Origin: Neocallimastix lanati (nom. inval.)
Lineage: Eukaryota; Neocallimastigomycota; Neocallimastigomycetes; Neocallimastigales; Neocallimastigaceae
NCBI GenBank assembly: GCA_016946835.1
Contig: JACVTC010000160.1
Location: 97,501-115,000, forward strand
Direction: 5' to 3'
Length of the DNA: 17,500 bases
A program made the translations under genes and the position numbers. Below the pieces are notes generated by a model. The model made no database searches. It saw nothing but the letters and a program-made list of their open reading frames with translations, and was not told where the DNA came from. Each line of letters begins with the position of its first letter. The first letter of the stretch is position 1. This document shows, one piece after another, positions 1 through 9,832 of this stretch.

Positions 1-887
1 TAGCATTTAATTATCCTAAATATATGTTATTGTATTATTACATTGTGGTTTGTACATATTGTTTCTATTACAATATGCTTCAATACATTTGAAGCTTATT
101 TTTCATATATTTCACATATTCAAACAATAATTATAAATACTATTTTATATATTTTATGTTATTTATAGATACTCAAAAATCCTCCCAAAACAGGAAAAAA
201 TAGCAAAATATATTAAGTTGAATAAATTAAAAAGTGTATACTACGTCCATAATAATTTCTAATATAATAATATTATCAAATTTATAAAAGATATGCAATA
301 TTTTGTTGACCATAATATGATATTATTAAATTATTTATGTTATGTTAAAGTATTTTTAAATCTTTACACATAAATCTAACAAATAATTATGAGTAATTTA
401 ATTCTTTATTTTTCCTTTTGGTCCCAAATTACTGATATTAGCATTGTTTTTTCGTTTTTATTATTATATAAAATTTTTATAATTATTTAAATAATAATTA
501 TAATTATTTGTTCATGTTGTTTAGTTATGTGATAGGTTTTAATAACTTATATTATTTTTATTGTTACAAGTAACTAATATAATTAAGTATATATATATTA
601 CATTTTTGTTCTTATTTCTATTAATATCCAAGAGAAACCTTTTATTTATATATACAACTGATTTGAAAACAATATAATAAGCATATATTATGAAAGAAAC
701 AACAAAAATAACAATAGCAACAATAAAAACATATATAAAATTATGTATATAAAATTGATTATGCAATAATGTTAATTTATTTGAAAATGCTCATTGTTGT
801 TAGAAAATATATTATTAATATTAATTATCATATATAATGATGATAGTTTAACACAGTACATATAACAATATGTGAATAGATCGTGCA
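1..887. other. gene-free AT-rich stretch
   Basis: I find no supportable gene, RNA or complete repeat here. The one minus-strand open frame (539-766) encodes only a hydrophobic, Ile/Tyr-rich string of the kind random AT-rich DNA gives. A short patch near 35-60 (around ATTACATTGTGGTTTGTA) resembles the end of the dispersed repeat seen at 9762-9832, but it is too short to call a copy. TGTTAAAG at 343 resembles the start of the LTR near 14070, but the similarity ends after about 11 bases. Confidence 0.6.
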
Positions 888-3285
888 ATATATGTTGATA
901 TTTATGCCCTGCTTATTTGTATAATATTAACCCTCATCAGAGTATTGATAATAAAATTCCTAATGAATTATTTTTTAACAAACCCATTGATATTGCACAT
1001 CTTAAAGTTTTTGGTTGTAAAGCCTTTTTTTATAATAATCATAAATCAAACAAATTTGAAAATAATTCCAAACTTGGAATTTTCCTTGGTTATGCAGGTG
1101 ATTCTCTTGGTTATAAGATTTTAGATGTTTCTACTAATTCTATTATTACTGCCAGAGACGTATATTTTTTAGAAGACATGCCTGGTACTATTAATATTAC
1201 TTTCTTTTGCAATAAATATATTGACTCTATTATAGATTTCAAGGATTTATTAATTAAGGAGGAAAGTAATAATTCTAATGATATTATGAATGATTTACAA
1301 TTAAAAAATCTCTTAAATAATAATAATGATATGAATAATAATAATTATAGCGATATGAATAATAATAATAATAATGATGATATAAATAATAGTAATTATA
1401 TCGATATAAACAATAATAATAATAATAATAATGATTTGAATAATAATAATTTTTTTAATAATAACAATTTAAATAATAACAATAATTTAAATAATAATAA
1501 TAATAATTCAAACAATATTAATGATATAAATAATAATTCTTTTAATAATAATCGATACATAAATACTAACTTAAATAAAAATAGTTTAATTGACAATAAT
1601 AAGCTAAATAATAATAATTTAAACAATAATGATAACAATGAATATAATATAAATAATAAAAGATCTCTCGAAGAAGAAAGTGTATAATGTAATGATTCAG
1701 ATAACGAATCATTAAATTTAAGAAAAGAAAAATTTATAAATAAATATAACAAACGACACAAAGTTATGAACATTATTACGAACGTTCCAAATACATACGA
1801 ACAAGTCATCAACTCATAAGACAGCAATGAATGGAAATTAGCCATCAAAGAAGAACTTTCAAACATGTATAACAACAATGTAATGGAAGTAGTTAATAAA
1901 ATTCCAAAAAATGTACACATAATAGATACTAAATGGGTATTCACTGAAAAGAATAATAACAAAAAAAAGGCAAGACTAGTCGCTCGTGGTTTCCAACAAA
2001 TACCTGGGCAAGATTTTATTGAAACATATTCATCAACAATTCAAGCCGACAGTCTCAGATTAACAGTCGCTATAGCCTCCCTAAATGAATGAAGCCTTAA
2101 ACAATTAGATATAAAAGCTGCATACTTAAATGCAGATTTAGAAGAAAAAATATATCTGAAAATACCTTTAGGTGATAGAAACTATAATAAAAATAATTAT
2201 TGGCTATTGAAGAAGGCTCTATATGGTTTAAAACAAGCTGGTAGAATGTGGTATAAAGAAATGTCACATTTTCTCATTAGTATTGGTTTTAAAAAATACA
2301 ATACAGATAAATGTCTTATTGGTAAATACGATAAAAATAATAAATTAATTTGTTTACTAACATTATATGTTGATGATATTTTAATAACGGGAAATGACAA
2401 TTAAATAAATTATGTTATTAATAAATTAAAAGGTAAATATAAGATTTCAAAAGAATCGAATGCAAATAAAATAATCGATATAAATATATATAAAACTAAA
2501 GATGGATACAAAATAAATCAAATAGATTACATCAACAAGATCATCAAAAAAATATAAGATAAATAAAACAAAGAGTGTCAAAACGCCTTGCAGAAATGTA
2601 ACAGATTTTGAAAGAGAAAATTCAAATTTGGTTAATGTTGGGGAATATAAATCTTTACTTGGTGCTCTTCTTTATATAATAGTAAAGTCCAGACCTGACA
2701 TATCTTTTGCAGTAAACCAAGCTTCAAGAAATTGTGAAAATCCAACCGAAACGGATTATGGATCATTAATGTACATATTACAATATTTAAAAGGAACAAT
2801 TAACAAATCAATATGTTATAATAAAAGAAACAGTTTCATTGGATATTCTGATTCAGATTTTGCAAGTGATGAAAAAATAAGAAGATCCACTAGCGGTTTT
2901 ATTTTCTTAATTGGCGATAGTCCAATTTCATGGAAATCTCAACAATAAAAAAGCGTAACTCTATCCAGCAGAAGCTGAATTTGTAAGTTTAACTGAATGT
3001 GTCAAACAAGGTATTTGGTTTAAAATTTTATTCAAGGAAATTTTTAATAAAGAAATAAAAATAAAAATTATGGTAGATAATAAAGCTTGTATAGCAATAG
3101 CTCAAGATACAAATTCAAAAGGCCGATGTAAACACATAGATACTAGATATAAATTTACACAAGATGAAATAAATAACAATATATTATATTAGAATATATT
3201 AACACAGAAAACATGTTAGCCGATCCTCTAACATAAAGCATTACAGGCATAAAAATGATTCGTTTTACAAATTTGATTTTTACAG

Positions 3286-3290
<5 letters not shown>
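888..3290 (+). pseudogene. 5'-truncated, decayed Ty1/copia pol (integrase end, RT, RNase H)
   Basis: This is a relic of copia-type polyprotein. It starts within the end of the integrase core, around 888-917. It then shows the HLKVFGC and GIFLGY motifs of the integrase C-terminal region, a long Asn-rich spacer (about 1318-1680), an RT domain (DTKWVF, ARLVARGF, LDIKAAYLNA, KALYGLKQAGRMWYK, LYVDD around 2365), and RNase H (SDSDFASD, AEAEF, CKHIDTRYKF), ending at TAA 3288. Order and motifs match the intact pol at 14083-17500, with roughly half the residues identical by eye. Stops interrupt it at 1685, 1817, 2090, 2402, 2946 and 3234. Frameshifts occur near 900, in the A7 run at 2546-2552, near 2966 and near 3189. 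The catalytic integrase residues, protease, gag and both LTRs are absent, so it cannot be functional. No polypurine tract or LTR follows the stop; a poly(A) run does. Confidence 0.95.
1318..1680 (+). repeat. AAT-rich microsatellite coding a poly-Asn spacer
   Basis: An imperfect AAT/GAT-rich tract inside the copia relic. In the relic's frame it reads as runs of 3-8 Asn broken by Asp, Ile, Leu, Met and Ser. It sits where the intact neighbour (14083-17500) has its own Asn-rich integrase-RT spacer, so it began as protein-coding low complexity rather than as a later insertion. The minus-strand open frame over it (1396-1962) is a Leu-rich shadow. Confidence 0.8.

Positions 3291-3321
<31 letters not shown>
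3289..3321 (+). repeat. poly(A)33 directly after the copia relic stop
   Basis: A run of 33 A starts in the final TAA of the relic. A polypurine tract and LTR would be expected here for a copia element. The position and the 5' truncation look like a retroposed poly(A) tail, but long A/T runs are common in this window (40 T at 4065-4104, 32 T at 4202-4233), so simple expansion is equally possible. Confidence 0.85.
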
Positions 3322-3323
<2 letters not shown>

Positions 3324-3327
3324 ATGA

Positions 3328-3498
<171 letters not shown>

Positions 3499-3627
3499 CT
3501 TTTTTGTTTTAAATTTAAATTTAATTTATATATTTATTTTTGTATAGAATTTGGTATATATATTATTCGTAAATAAATATTTTATATTATTATTTTTATT
3601 ATAGATTACAAACATTACATTCATTCA

Positions 3628-4062
3628 TCAATCATCCATACTAAAAGATAGTAATGATTGCTGTGCTTTTGCTTTTTTATGTTTTTTACTTTTATTTTTT
3701 TTGTTATTACCATCTGAATTTTTATCAGTGATATTATCTTCTATTTCATTTTTATCACTAATAATTTTTCTTTTAATACTTTTTTTAGAGGATGATATTA
3801 AATCGTTATCATCTTTTCGAGAAGATGGTTTTCTATAAATAACTTTTTCTTTTGGAGTCACATCTTGCTTAATTTCATTACCAAAAGTATATTCATTATA
3901 ATCTACATCATTACTCTTTTTATAATTATTTTTAATTTTATCTTTTTGTTCTTCTTTATAATCCTTGCTGTATGTTGTTTTTTTATTCTGAAATATTTTA
4001 TTAAATTTTGAATCTTTATTGTCTCCTTTTGATTTTTCAGGTGTCATTTCTTCAGAAATTTC

Positions 4063-4105
<43 letters not shown>

Positions 4106-4199
4106 AAAGTTTATTTTGTTATATTTTATTTTTTCAGTTTATTTATATAAAATAGTTTAATTTAATATAAAAGTATTAATATAATATATGTATATTTTC

Positions 4200-4238
<39 letters not shown>

Positions 4239-4779
4239 ATATATTGTATTAAACAGTTTTAATATATATATATATATATACTTTTATCAGGATTATTAAT
4301 CAAATATTGTTCGATTTCTTCCTTTGAAAGATCTTTTTCTTTATTTAATACTACAATTTGAGGTTGTTCGTCATCATAATCATTTTTTTGTTTTTCTTTC
4401 TTCAATTCTTCAATTTCATCATCATTACGGTCAGCACGAGTTGGCTGTAGGAAATTTTGCAAAAATTTTGGTTTTTTATCTTTATTTATGTATTATAGAT
4501 ATTTATTTGTTTATTTATTATTAATAAATTTATTATTAATGATGATAAAAACAAACAATAATTAATTATAACAAACGTATAAAAAAAAAGAAATGATAAA
4601 TATTTCAATTAGGAATTATATACTTTTGAAATTATTAAATTAAAGAATTATAGCTTTTGAGTAGTTTAATTTAATATAATAATTAAAATTAAATTAATTA
4701 ATGAAATTTGATGTATTTGATGAATACCGATAAATGATAAAGATTGTCTATATTTGTATGAAGATCTTTTTTCACTCAT
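3628..4779 (-). CDS. KIAA1143 / DUF4604 family protein, three exons
   Basis: This is a small, highly charged, Lys-rich protein of 227 residues. My model is exon 1 4779-4728, exon 2 4479-4282 and exon 3 4061-3628, with both junctions in phase 1 and a total of 684 nt including the TGA stop. Conserved blocks match, as I recall it, human KIAA1143 in order: SLSF then KPKFLQ (residues 13-25), DEQPQIVVL (54-62), DLSKEE (67-72), IYRKP (158-162) and a C-terminal SLLSF (219-223) just before the acidic end. The molecular function of the family is not established. Lys-rich tracts before the C-terminus could direct it to the nucleus (inference). Exons 2 and 3 are very secure. Exon 1 rests on ATG 4779, the only downstream GT (4727-4726), and the only AG left before an in-frame stop in front of exon 2 (an AAG acceptor). 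The spliced product restores the LSF...KPKFLQ block. It is longer than the human protein because of a Lys/Asn/Asp-rich insert at about residues 90-150. No lesion is seen. Confidence 0.88.
4065..4104. repeat. poly(T)40
   Basis: Uninterrupted T on the plus strand, A on the strand of the host gene, lying in its second intron next to the acceptor. Confidence 0.95.
4202..4233. repeat. poly(T)32
   Basis: A second homopolymer inside the same 220-bp intron, about 100 bp from the first and nearer the donor. Confidence 0.95.
4480..4727 (-). other. intron 1 of the KIAA1143-like gene
   Basis: 248 bp, donor G|GTATTC at 4727, acceptor AAAG at 4480. In-frame stops occur just upstream of exon 2, so an intron or a different start is required. 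The AAG acceptor is non-preferred, but it is the only AG between that stop and the conserved KPKFLQ block. Confidence 0.65.
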
Positions 4780-5046
4780 TTTTAAGTATTATATATAAGT
4801 TATAATTTTAATTCTTAAATAAGGCCTAATTTAAATAAGTTTGAATATTTTTTAAATATTATAATATAAATATCTTTATATTAATGTATTATACATATAA
4901 TATTTGATCGAATGTGGTGCATTTCGCCAATTTTTAATACAAATTTTCAATACGCCATTTATTTTTAATGGCTTGTAAAATTTTATATTAACGCCATAAA
5001 AAATTTTATTACAATTTTATGTAAAAAAATAAATGTATAAATAAAT
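4780..5046. other. upstream region of the host gene
   Basis: No coding capacity. It must contain the promoter of the minus-strand KIAA1143-like gene. I see only generic TATA-like AT runs (near 4790-4800) and no distinctive site. It also carries one copy of a dispersed repeat (4909-4985). Confidence 0.5.
4909..4985 (+). repeat. dispersed short repeat, copy 1
   Basis: Begins GAATGTGGTGCATTTCG and ends near ATGGCTTGTAAAATTT. The first block matches 16 of 17 bases of the inverted copy at 13210-13293 (GAATGTGATGCATTTCG). The last block matches the copy at 9762-9832 (GTGGCTTGTAAAA). These relatively GC-containing words stand out against the AT background. The middle is diverged. Class unknown; a MITE or LTR remnant is possible. 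Confidence 0.55.
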
Positions 5047-5393
5047 AAATAAATAAAGAATGTAATAATAAAAGTATATTAAATATAAAGTACAGATTGA
5101 ATAGTAAAAAAATAAAATAAAATAAAATAAATAGTAGAATATTAAATATAAAGTACAGATTAAATGAAATGAAATAAAATAGTAATATAAAACATTGTAA
5201 AGTATTTATTAATAAAAATAAAATAAAATAAAATAAAATAAATATTTAAATTATAATAAAAATACAAGTATTAATAAAATAAAATAAAATAAATAGTTGA
5301 AATATGATTATAAAGTACAGATTGAATAAAATAAAATAAAATAAAATAAAATAAAACAAATAGTTGAAATATGATTATAAAGTACAGATTGAA

Positions 5394-5531
5394 TAAAATA
5401 AAATAAAATAAAATAAAATAAAATAAAATAAAATAAAATAAAATAAAATAAAATAAAATAAAATAAAATAAAATAAAATAAAATAAAATAAAATAAAATA
5501 AAATAAAATAAAATAAAATAAAATAAAATAA
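5394..5531. repeat. pure (TAAAA)n microsatellite, left arm
   Basis: About 27 near-perfect pentanucleotide units, the longest pure block in the left arm. The minus-strand open frame over it (5308-5610) is a Phe/Tyr/Leu repeat artefact of the pentanucleotide being open in several frames. Confidence 0.95.
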
Positions 5532-5640
5532 ATAGTAGAAATATAAAAATAAAGTACAGATTGAATAAAATAAAATAGAATAAATATTGAATGTAATAAT
5601 ATAAGTACAAGTATATAAAATAAAATATAATAAATATTTA

Positions 5641-5875
5641 TTTATTATTATTTTTTATTAAACAATATTAAAGAGAATTTATTTTTAAAAATAAAATGTT
5701 TTATTTAATTATAGATGTTAGAAAGCAAAAAAATCATTTATATTTAATGAGATTATTAACAATCAATAATATTGTTTTATATATTAAATTACATCATTAA
5801 TTGAATAAAAATGTAAAAAATTTTCATTTCGAAAAAATTAATATTTAATAAAAAATAATAATAGATATTTATTTT
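5641..5875. other. unique centre of the foldback structure
   Basis: About 235 bp between the arms, not made of the AAAAT or 57-bp units. It is AT-rich without any open frame that could encode a domain. It contains short self-complementary words (CAATAATATTG near 5764) but no recognisable gene or origin motif. Confidence 0.6.
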
Positions 5876-5939
5876 ATTTTATTTTTATTTTATTTTATTT
5901 TGTTTAATTTTATTCAATCTGTAATTTATATTTATATTT

Positions 5940-6081
5940 AAACTATTTATTTTATTTTATTTTATTTTATCTTATTTTATTTTATTTTATTTTATTTTAT
6001 TTTATTTTATTTTATCTTATTTTATTTTATTTTATTTTATTTTATTTTATTTTATTTTATTTTATTTTATTTTATTTTATT
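5940..6081. repeat. (TTTTA)n microsatellite, right arm
   Basis: About 28 pentanucleotide units with two TCTTA variants near 5970 and 6014. It is the inverted counterpart of the block at 5394-5531 and joins directly onto the minisatellite array. Confidence 0.93.
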
Positions 6082-7006
6082 CAATCTGTACTTTATAATC
6101 ATATTTCAACTATTTATTTTATTTTATTTTATTTTATTCAATCTGTACTTTATAATCATATTTCAACTATTTGTTTTATTTTATTTTATTTTATTCAATC
6201 TGTACTTTATAATCATATTTCAACTATTTGTTTTATTTTATTTTATTTTATTCAATCTGTACTTTATAATCATATTTCAACTATTTATTTTATTTTATTT
6301 TATTTTATTTTATTTTATTCAATCTGTACTTTATAATCATATTTCAACTATTTATTTTATTTTATTTTATTTTATTCAATCTGTACTTTATAATCATATT
6401 TCAACTATTTGTTTTATTTTATTTTATTTTATTCAATCTGTACTTTATAATCATATTTCAACTATTTATTTTATTTTATTTTATTTTATTTTATTTTATT
6501 TTATTCAATCTGTACTTTATAATCATATTTCAACTATTTATTTTATTTTATTTTATTTTATTCAATCTGTACTTTATAATCATATTTCAACTATTTGTTT
6601 TATTTTATTTTATTTTATTCAATCTGTACTTTATAATCATATTTCAACTATTTATTTTATTTTATTTTATTTTATTTTATTTTATTTTATTTTATTTTAT
6701 TTTATTTTATTTTATTCAATCTGTATTTTATAATCATATTTCAACTATTTACTTTATTTTATTTTATTTTATTTTATTTTATTCAATCTGTACTTTATAA
6801 TCATATTTCAACTATTTGTTTTATTTTATTTTATTTTATTTTATTTTATTCAATCTGTACTTTATAATCATATTTCAACTATTTGTTTTATTTTATTTTA
6901 TTTTATTCAATCTGTACTTTATAATCATATTTCAACTATTTGTTTTATTTTATTTTATTTTATTTTATTTTATTTTTATTCCATCTGTACTTTCATTATT
7001 TAATAT
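6082..7006. repeat. 57-bp minisatellite array with variable TTTTA blocks
   Basis: The word CAATCTGTA(C/T)TTTATAATCA, followed by TATTTCAACTATTT, recurs at 6082, 6139, 6196, 6253, 6320, 6377, 6434, 6506, 6563, 6620, 6717, 6784, 6851 and 6908, with a degenerate copy at 6981. Spacings are 57 x3, 67, 57 x2, 72, 57 x2, 97, 67 x2, 57, 73. Every interval but the last is 57 plus a multiple of 5. Each unit is therefore a conserved core of about 40 bp plus a TTTTA block of variable copy number. Cores alternate TTTA and TTTG at the junction. Open frames here (for example 6816-7172) are repeat artefacts. Confidence 0.95.
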
Positions 7007-7326
7007 TCTAATATTTATTTTATTTTATTTTATTTTATTTTTTTTATATACTTATAATACTTTTATATTATTACATTCAATATTTATTTTATTTTATTTT
7101 ATATACTTGTACTTTTATATTATTACATTCAATATTTATTTTATTTTATTTTATTTTATTTTATATAATTGAATTTATATTATTACATTCTTTATTTATT
7201 TTTTTTTTTATAAATAATTGAAAAACTAATTTTTCAAAAATAATATTAAGAATAATATTGGATAATTAAAATAATAATTTTAATTATATATTTAAAAAAT
7301 TAAAAAATATTTATAAAAATATAAGA

Positions 7327-8712
7327 ATGGAAGAAAATTTATTCATTGATGTAAGTCTAACAAAGGAAAAGAGCAAATTATTATTAATAAAAAATATAAA
7401 TTTAATTTTTCATATATAAGAAAAGATAATTCCAAAGTTTATAAATGTACCGAATATAAAAAAATAAATAAATGTAAATCTTAAAATATGATAGTTCATA
7501 TAATCATTCTGAAAAAGAATACGATGTATCTCTGTCTATAATGAAACATAAAATTAAAGTTGGAATTGAAAAAAGTTCAATTCCTTTTGACATAAAAATA
7601 AAACACCTATATAATAAAATTTCTAAAGAAATGGACCTTATATGTCCAGAATATAATTCAATTAAATCCCAAATATCAAGAAATTTAAATAAAAAACTAC
7701 CATCCAATGTAACAACATTTGCTGAAATTCCTAATGAATTTGAATATTATAAAACAAAGCGGGGTGAAAATTTTATGATATTCAAAAATTCTAATTTAAT
7801 AAAATATCAATCCCCTTTTCTAGTAAAATTATTTAGGGAATATAATGATGATATATTTGTTGATGGTACATTTTTTATTGCCCCTAAATTTAGTTATCAA
7901 GTATTTATTACAAGAACTTATGCTAAAGAATTAGATAGTTTTTACACTACTTCTTTTGCAATATTAAAAAATAAAGAACAAGAAACATAAAATATTATTT
8001 GAAAAATTAAAAAAAAAAATGCTAATACATGTAACAATAATATTATAATTGAACCAAAAAATTTGCATTGTGATTTTGAAAGGGACATATCTAATGCAGC
8101 AAAAACAATATTTCCTAATACAAATATTAAATATTGCATTTGGCATTATAAAAAATCTCTAGAAATTAAAAAAAAATGATGCTATAATGAAGTAAAAAAT
8201 GATAATAATATATTTATTTATTATAAAGCTATTTCAAATTTATCATTTATAAATTCTGAATACATATTTGATATTTATGTTATAATTAAAATTAAATCCA
8301 TTAAAAATAATTATTGTCAATTTTTAAAATTTTTAGAATATTTTTATAAAGTATATTCAGTTAGTTATGATATGAAAATTTGGAATTATTATAATAATAT
8401 GGAACATATAACAAACAATGCCTCAGAATTACTCAATAATTATTTAAATAATTTATTTCCAACAAAACCATCTTATTATGAATTAATAGATAAATTAAAT
8501 GAATTTGAACATTTATTATATTATGATTATCAAAGAAAAATAAGAGGAATTTTGAAAATAAAAAAAGAGCAATAAATAAAGCTAATGAAATCAGTGTCTT
8601 AATTGAACGCTACAAAAATATTGAAGCCAAATTAATTGATGCTAAATGTGATAGAAATAATATTATTAATTTGTGGTTTGATTGTTTAACTGATTTAAAT
8701 AATATAATATAA
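7327..8712 (+). pseudogene. decayed MULE transposase with FLYWCH-like N-terminus
   Basis: The relic reads in order: ATG 7327; a FLYWCH-like zinc-finger part (VYKCTEYKKINKC, 7437-7475); an open block 7541-7987 with the first catalytic Asp of the MULE DDE fold (VDGTFF, Asp at 7862); HCDFERD with the second Asp at 8072; the CxxH motif CIWHY (8135-8149); and NNASELLNNYLN with the expected Glu at about 8426. Order and motifs fit cut-and-paste Mutator-like transposases. It is broken by frameshifts near 7411, 7482, 7988 and in A-runs near 8010 and 8565, plus stops at 7482, 7988, 8000, 8177 and 8573. The last readable frame ends at TAA 8710. No terminal inverted repeats or target duplication could be found by eye. 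It begins 126 bp beyond the foldback structure. Confidence 0.85.
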
Positions 8713-8880
8713 ATATTACTTTATAATAAATAATTAAGAAATGAGGAATTACCAAACGAAATAATCAGAATTCTGTCATTCAAAAATTTAATTTATAAAG
8801 CTTATTAAATTTATACAGTTGAAATAAATATTCAAATACGTCTGTATAATTAATAATTTTATCATAATTATTATTTTTTT

Positions 8881-9036
8881 TTAATAACATTTATATAAAA
8901 GAATTATTATTAATATTATTTATATTTTTAATAACATTTATATTTTTAATAACAATTATATTTTTAATAACATTATATTTTTAATAACATTATTTTTATA
9001 TAATTCTTATTAATAACATTTAAATAAAAGAATTAA
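8881..9036. repeat. short tandem repeats in AT-rich spacer
   Basis: A unit of about 18 bp containing TATTTTTAATAACATT recurs about four times at 8922-8990. Flanking words TAATAACATTTATATAAAAG (from 8882) and TAATAACATTTAAATAAAAG (from about 9010), followed by AATTA in both, differ at a single base, so a larger unit of about 128 bp has also been duplicated. Confidence 0.65.
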
Positions 9037-9761
9037 AATAATAAAATCTAACCATTATATGATTTATTTAATTATTCACTTAATAATTAATTTAAAAATT
9101 GAAGTAACAAAATATTATAATAAAATAATATTATGTATCATAATATAGCCAAAGCCACATATACATATATATCACATGAAAATTGACGTAATGCAACCTC
9201 CCTTATTTAATCATGTTTTATATCACATGTATATCATTTTTTTTAAATTGAATAATTTTACTATATTATTTAATAATACGATTGGATAATAACTTAAAAT
9301 ATATTTAATGATATAATATTATATATTTTAGAATTTTTTGTTCATTTTTTATTTTAAAATTTTAATGTTAATTTATATTAAAATGATAAATTTTACAAAT
9401 TAAAACTTTATTATTTATATTTCAAATTATTTAATAGAAAATAAAATTTATAATTATAATAATTATTTATTGAATATATATATAAAAATGAGAAAGGAAT
9501 AATAACAAACTAGAGCTTATTGTTTGCCTTATAGCTCTTGACAACGCTCTAATAGTATATAAATTGTAGATTAACATTTTAAAATTATACAGTCGAAATA
9601 ACAAACTCTCAGGAGAAATACGGAATTTTTATTTGGAAAATGTCCATTATACAGGTAAACATGTTCTCAGTCAGAACAGTAAATAGTTTTGTACTAGTTT
9701 TGGTATAAGCGGGTAAATAGTAATCCAAATATAATATAAAATCACGTGATATGTTGTGATA

Positions 9762-9832
9762 TGAGGAATATTGCATTTCAACATAATTTATGTTTGATCA
9801 TTTATTCATGTATTACAATGTGGCTTGTAAAA
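9762..9832 (+). repeat. dispersed short repeat, copy 2
   Basis: Core TGCATTTCAACATAATTTAT, then ATTACAATGTGGCTTGTAAAA. It matches the reverse complement of 13210-13293 over TGCATTTC(A/G)ACATAATTTAT with one difference. It shares the GTGGCTTGTAAAA end with copy 1 near 4980. It lies just outside the gag-only element, so it predates that insertion or is independent of it. Confidence 0.6.

Larger units (their letters stand above)
4062..4281 (-). other. intron 2 of the KIAA1143-like gene
   Basis: 220 bp, donor GTATAT at 4281 and acceptor TAG at 4064-4062. Splicing joins GAT AAA A to AA ATT TCT, keeping the frame and removing the run-on. The intron contains a TA-dinucleotide tract (4261-4280), a 32-base and a 40-base homopolymer (both A on the coding strand). 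The 40-base run ends immediately before the acceptor TAG, where a pyrimidine-rich tract would be normal. Confidence 0.85.
5047..7201. repeat. foldback-like inverted repeat of tandem subrepeats
   Basis: The left arm (5047-5640) is written AAAAT with TACAGATTGAA words at 5091, 5154 (variant), 5316, 5383 and 5554. The right arm (about 5876-7201) is the reverse complement type, TTTTA with CAATCTGTA. A perfect 24-bp inverted repeat closes the structure (5047-5070 against 7178-7201). A second pair matches inside it: 5584-5626 (TACAAGTATATAAAATAAAA) against about 7094-7136. The arms are unequal, about 0.6 and 1.3 kb. Arms made of tandem subrepeats around a unique centre are the architecture of foldback (FB-type) elements. 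An expanded satellite that inverted is the alternative. No transposase is inside. Confidence 0.75.

Noticed and set aside
539-766. 75-residue minus-strand open frame
   Set aside because: Composition is that of random AT-rich DNA; no motif, no supporting start context.
343-853. Possible solo LTR from TGTTAAAG (343) to TAACA (853)
   Set aside because: Similarity to the LTR starting at 14070 stops after about 11 bases and the flanks show no 5-bp duplication.
1396-1962. 188-residue Leu-rich minus-strand frame
   Set aside because: Antisense shadow of the poly-Asn (AAT) spacer of the copia relic; ATT/TTA-type codons read as Leu and Ile.
1685-3236. Reassigned stop codons (TAA/TGA read as sense) in the plus-strand copia sequence
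   Set aside because: The relic also has several frameshifts and is truncated, and the neighbouring intact pol, gag and host gene use ordinary stops, so decay is the simpler reading.
5308-5610. 100-residue minus-strand open frame, hydrophobic and Phe/Tyr/Leu-rich, as a membrane protein
   Set aside because: It is the translation of the AAAAT pentanucleotide array, which is open in several frames by composition.
6082-7006. CRISPR array, because of evenly spaced repeats
   Set aside because: The spacers are themselves TTTTA repeats, there are no cas genes, and the sequence is eukaryotic.
6816-7172. 118-residue plus-strand open frame as a membrane protein
   Set aside because: Same cause: TTTTA repeats and minisatellite cores, with no domain and no non-repeat sequence.
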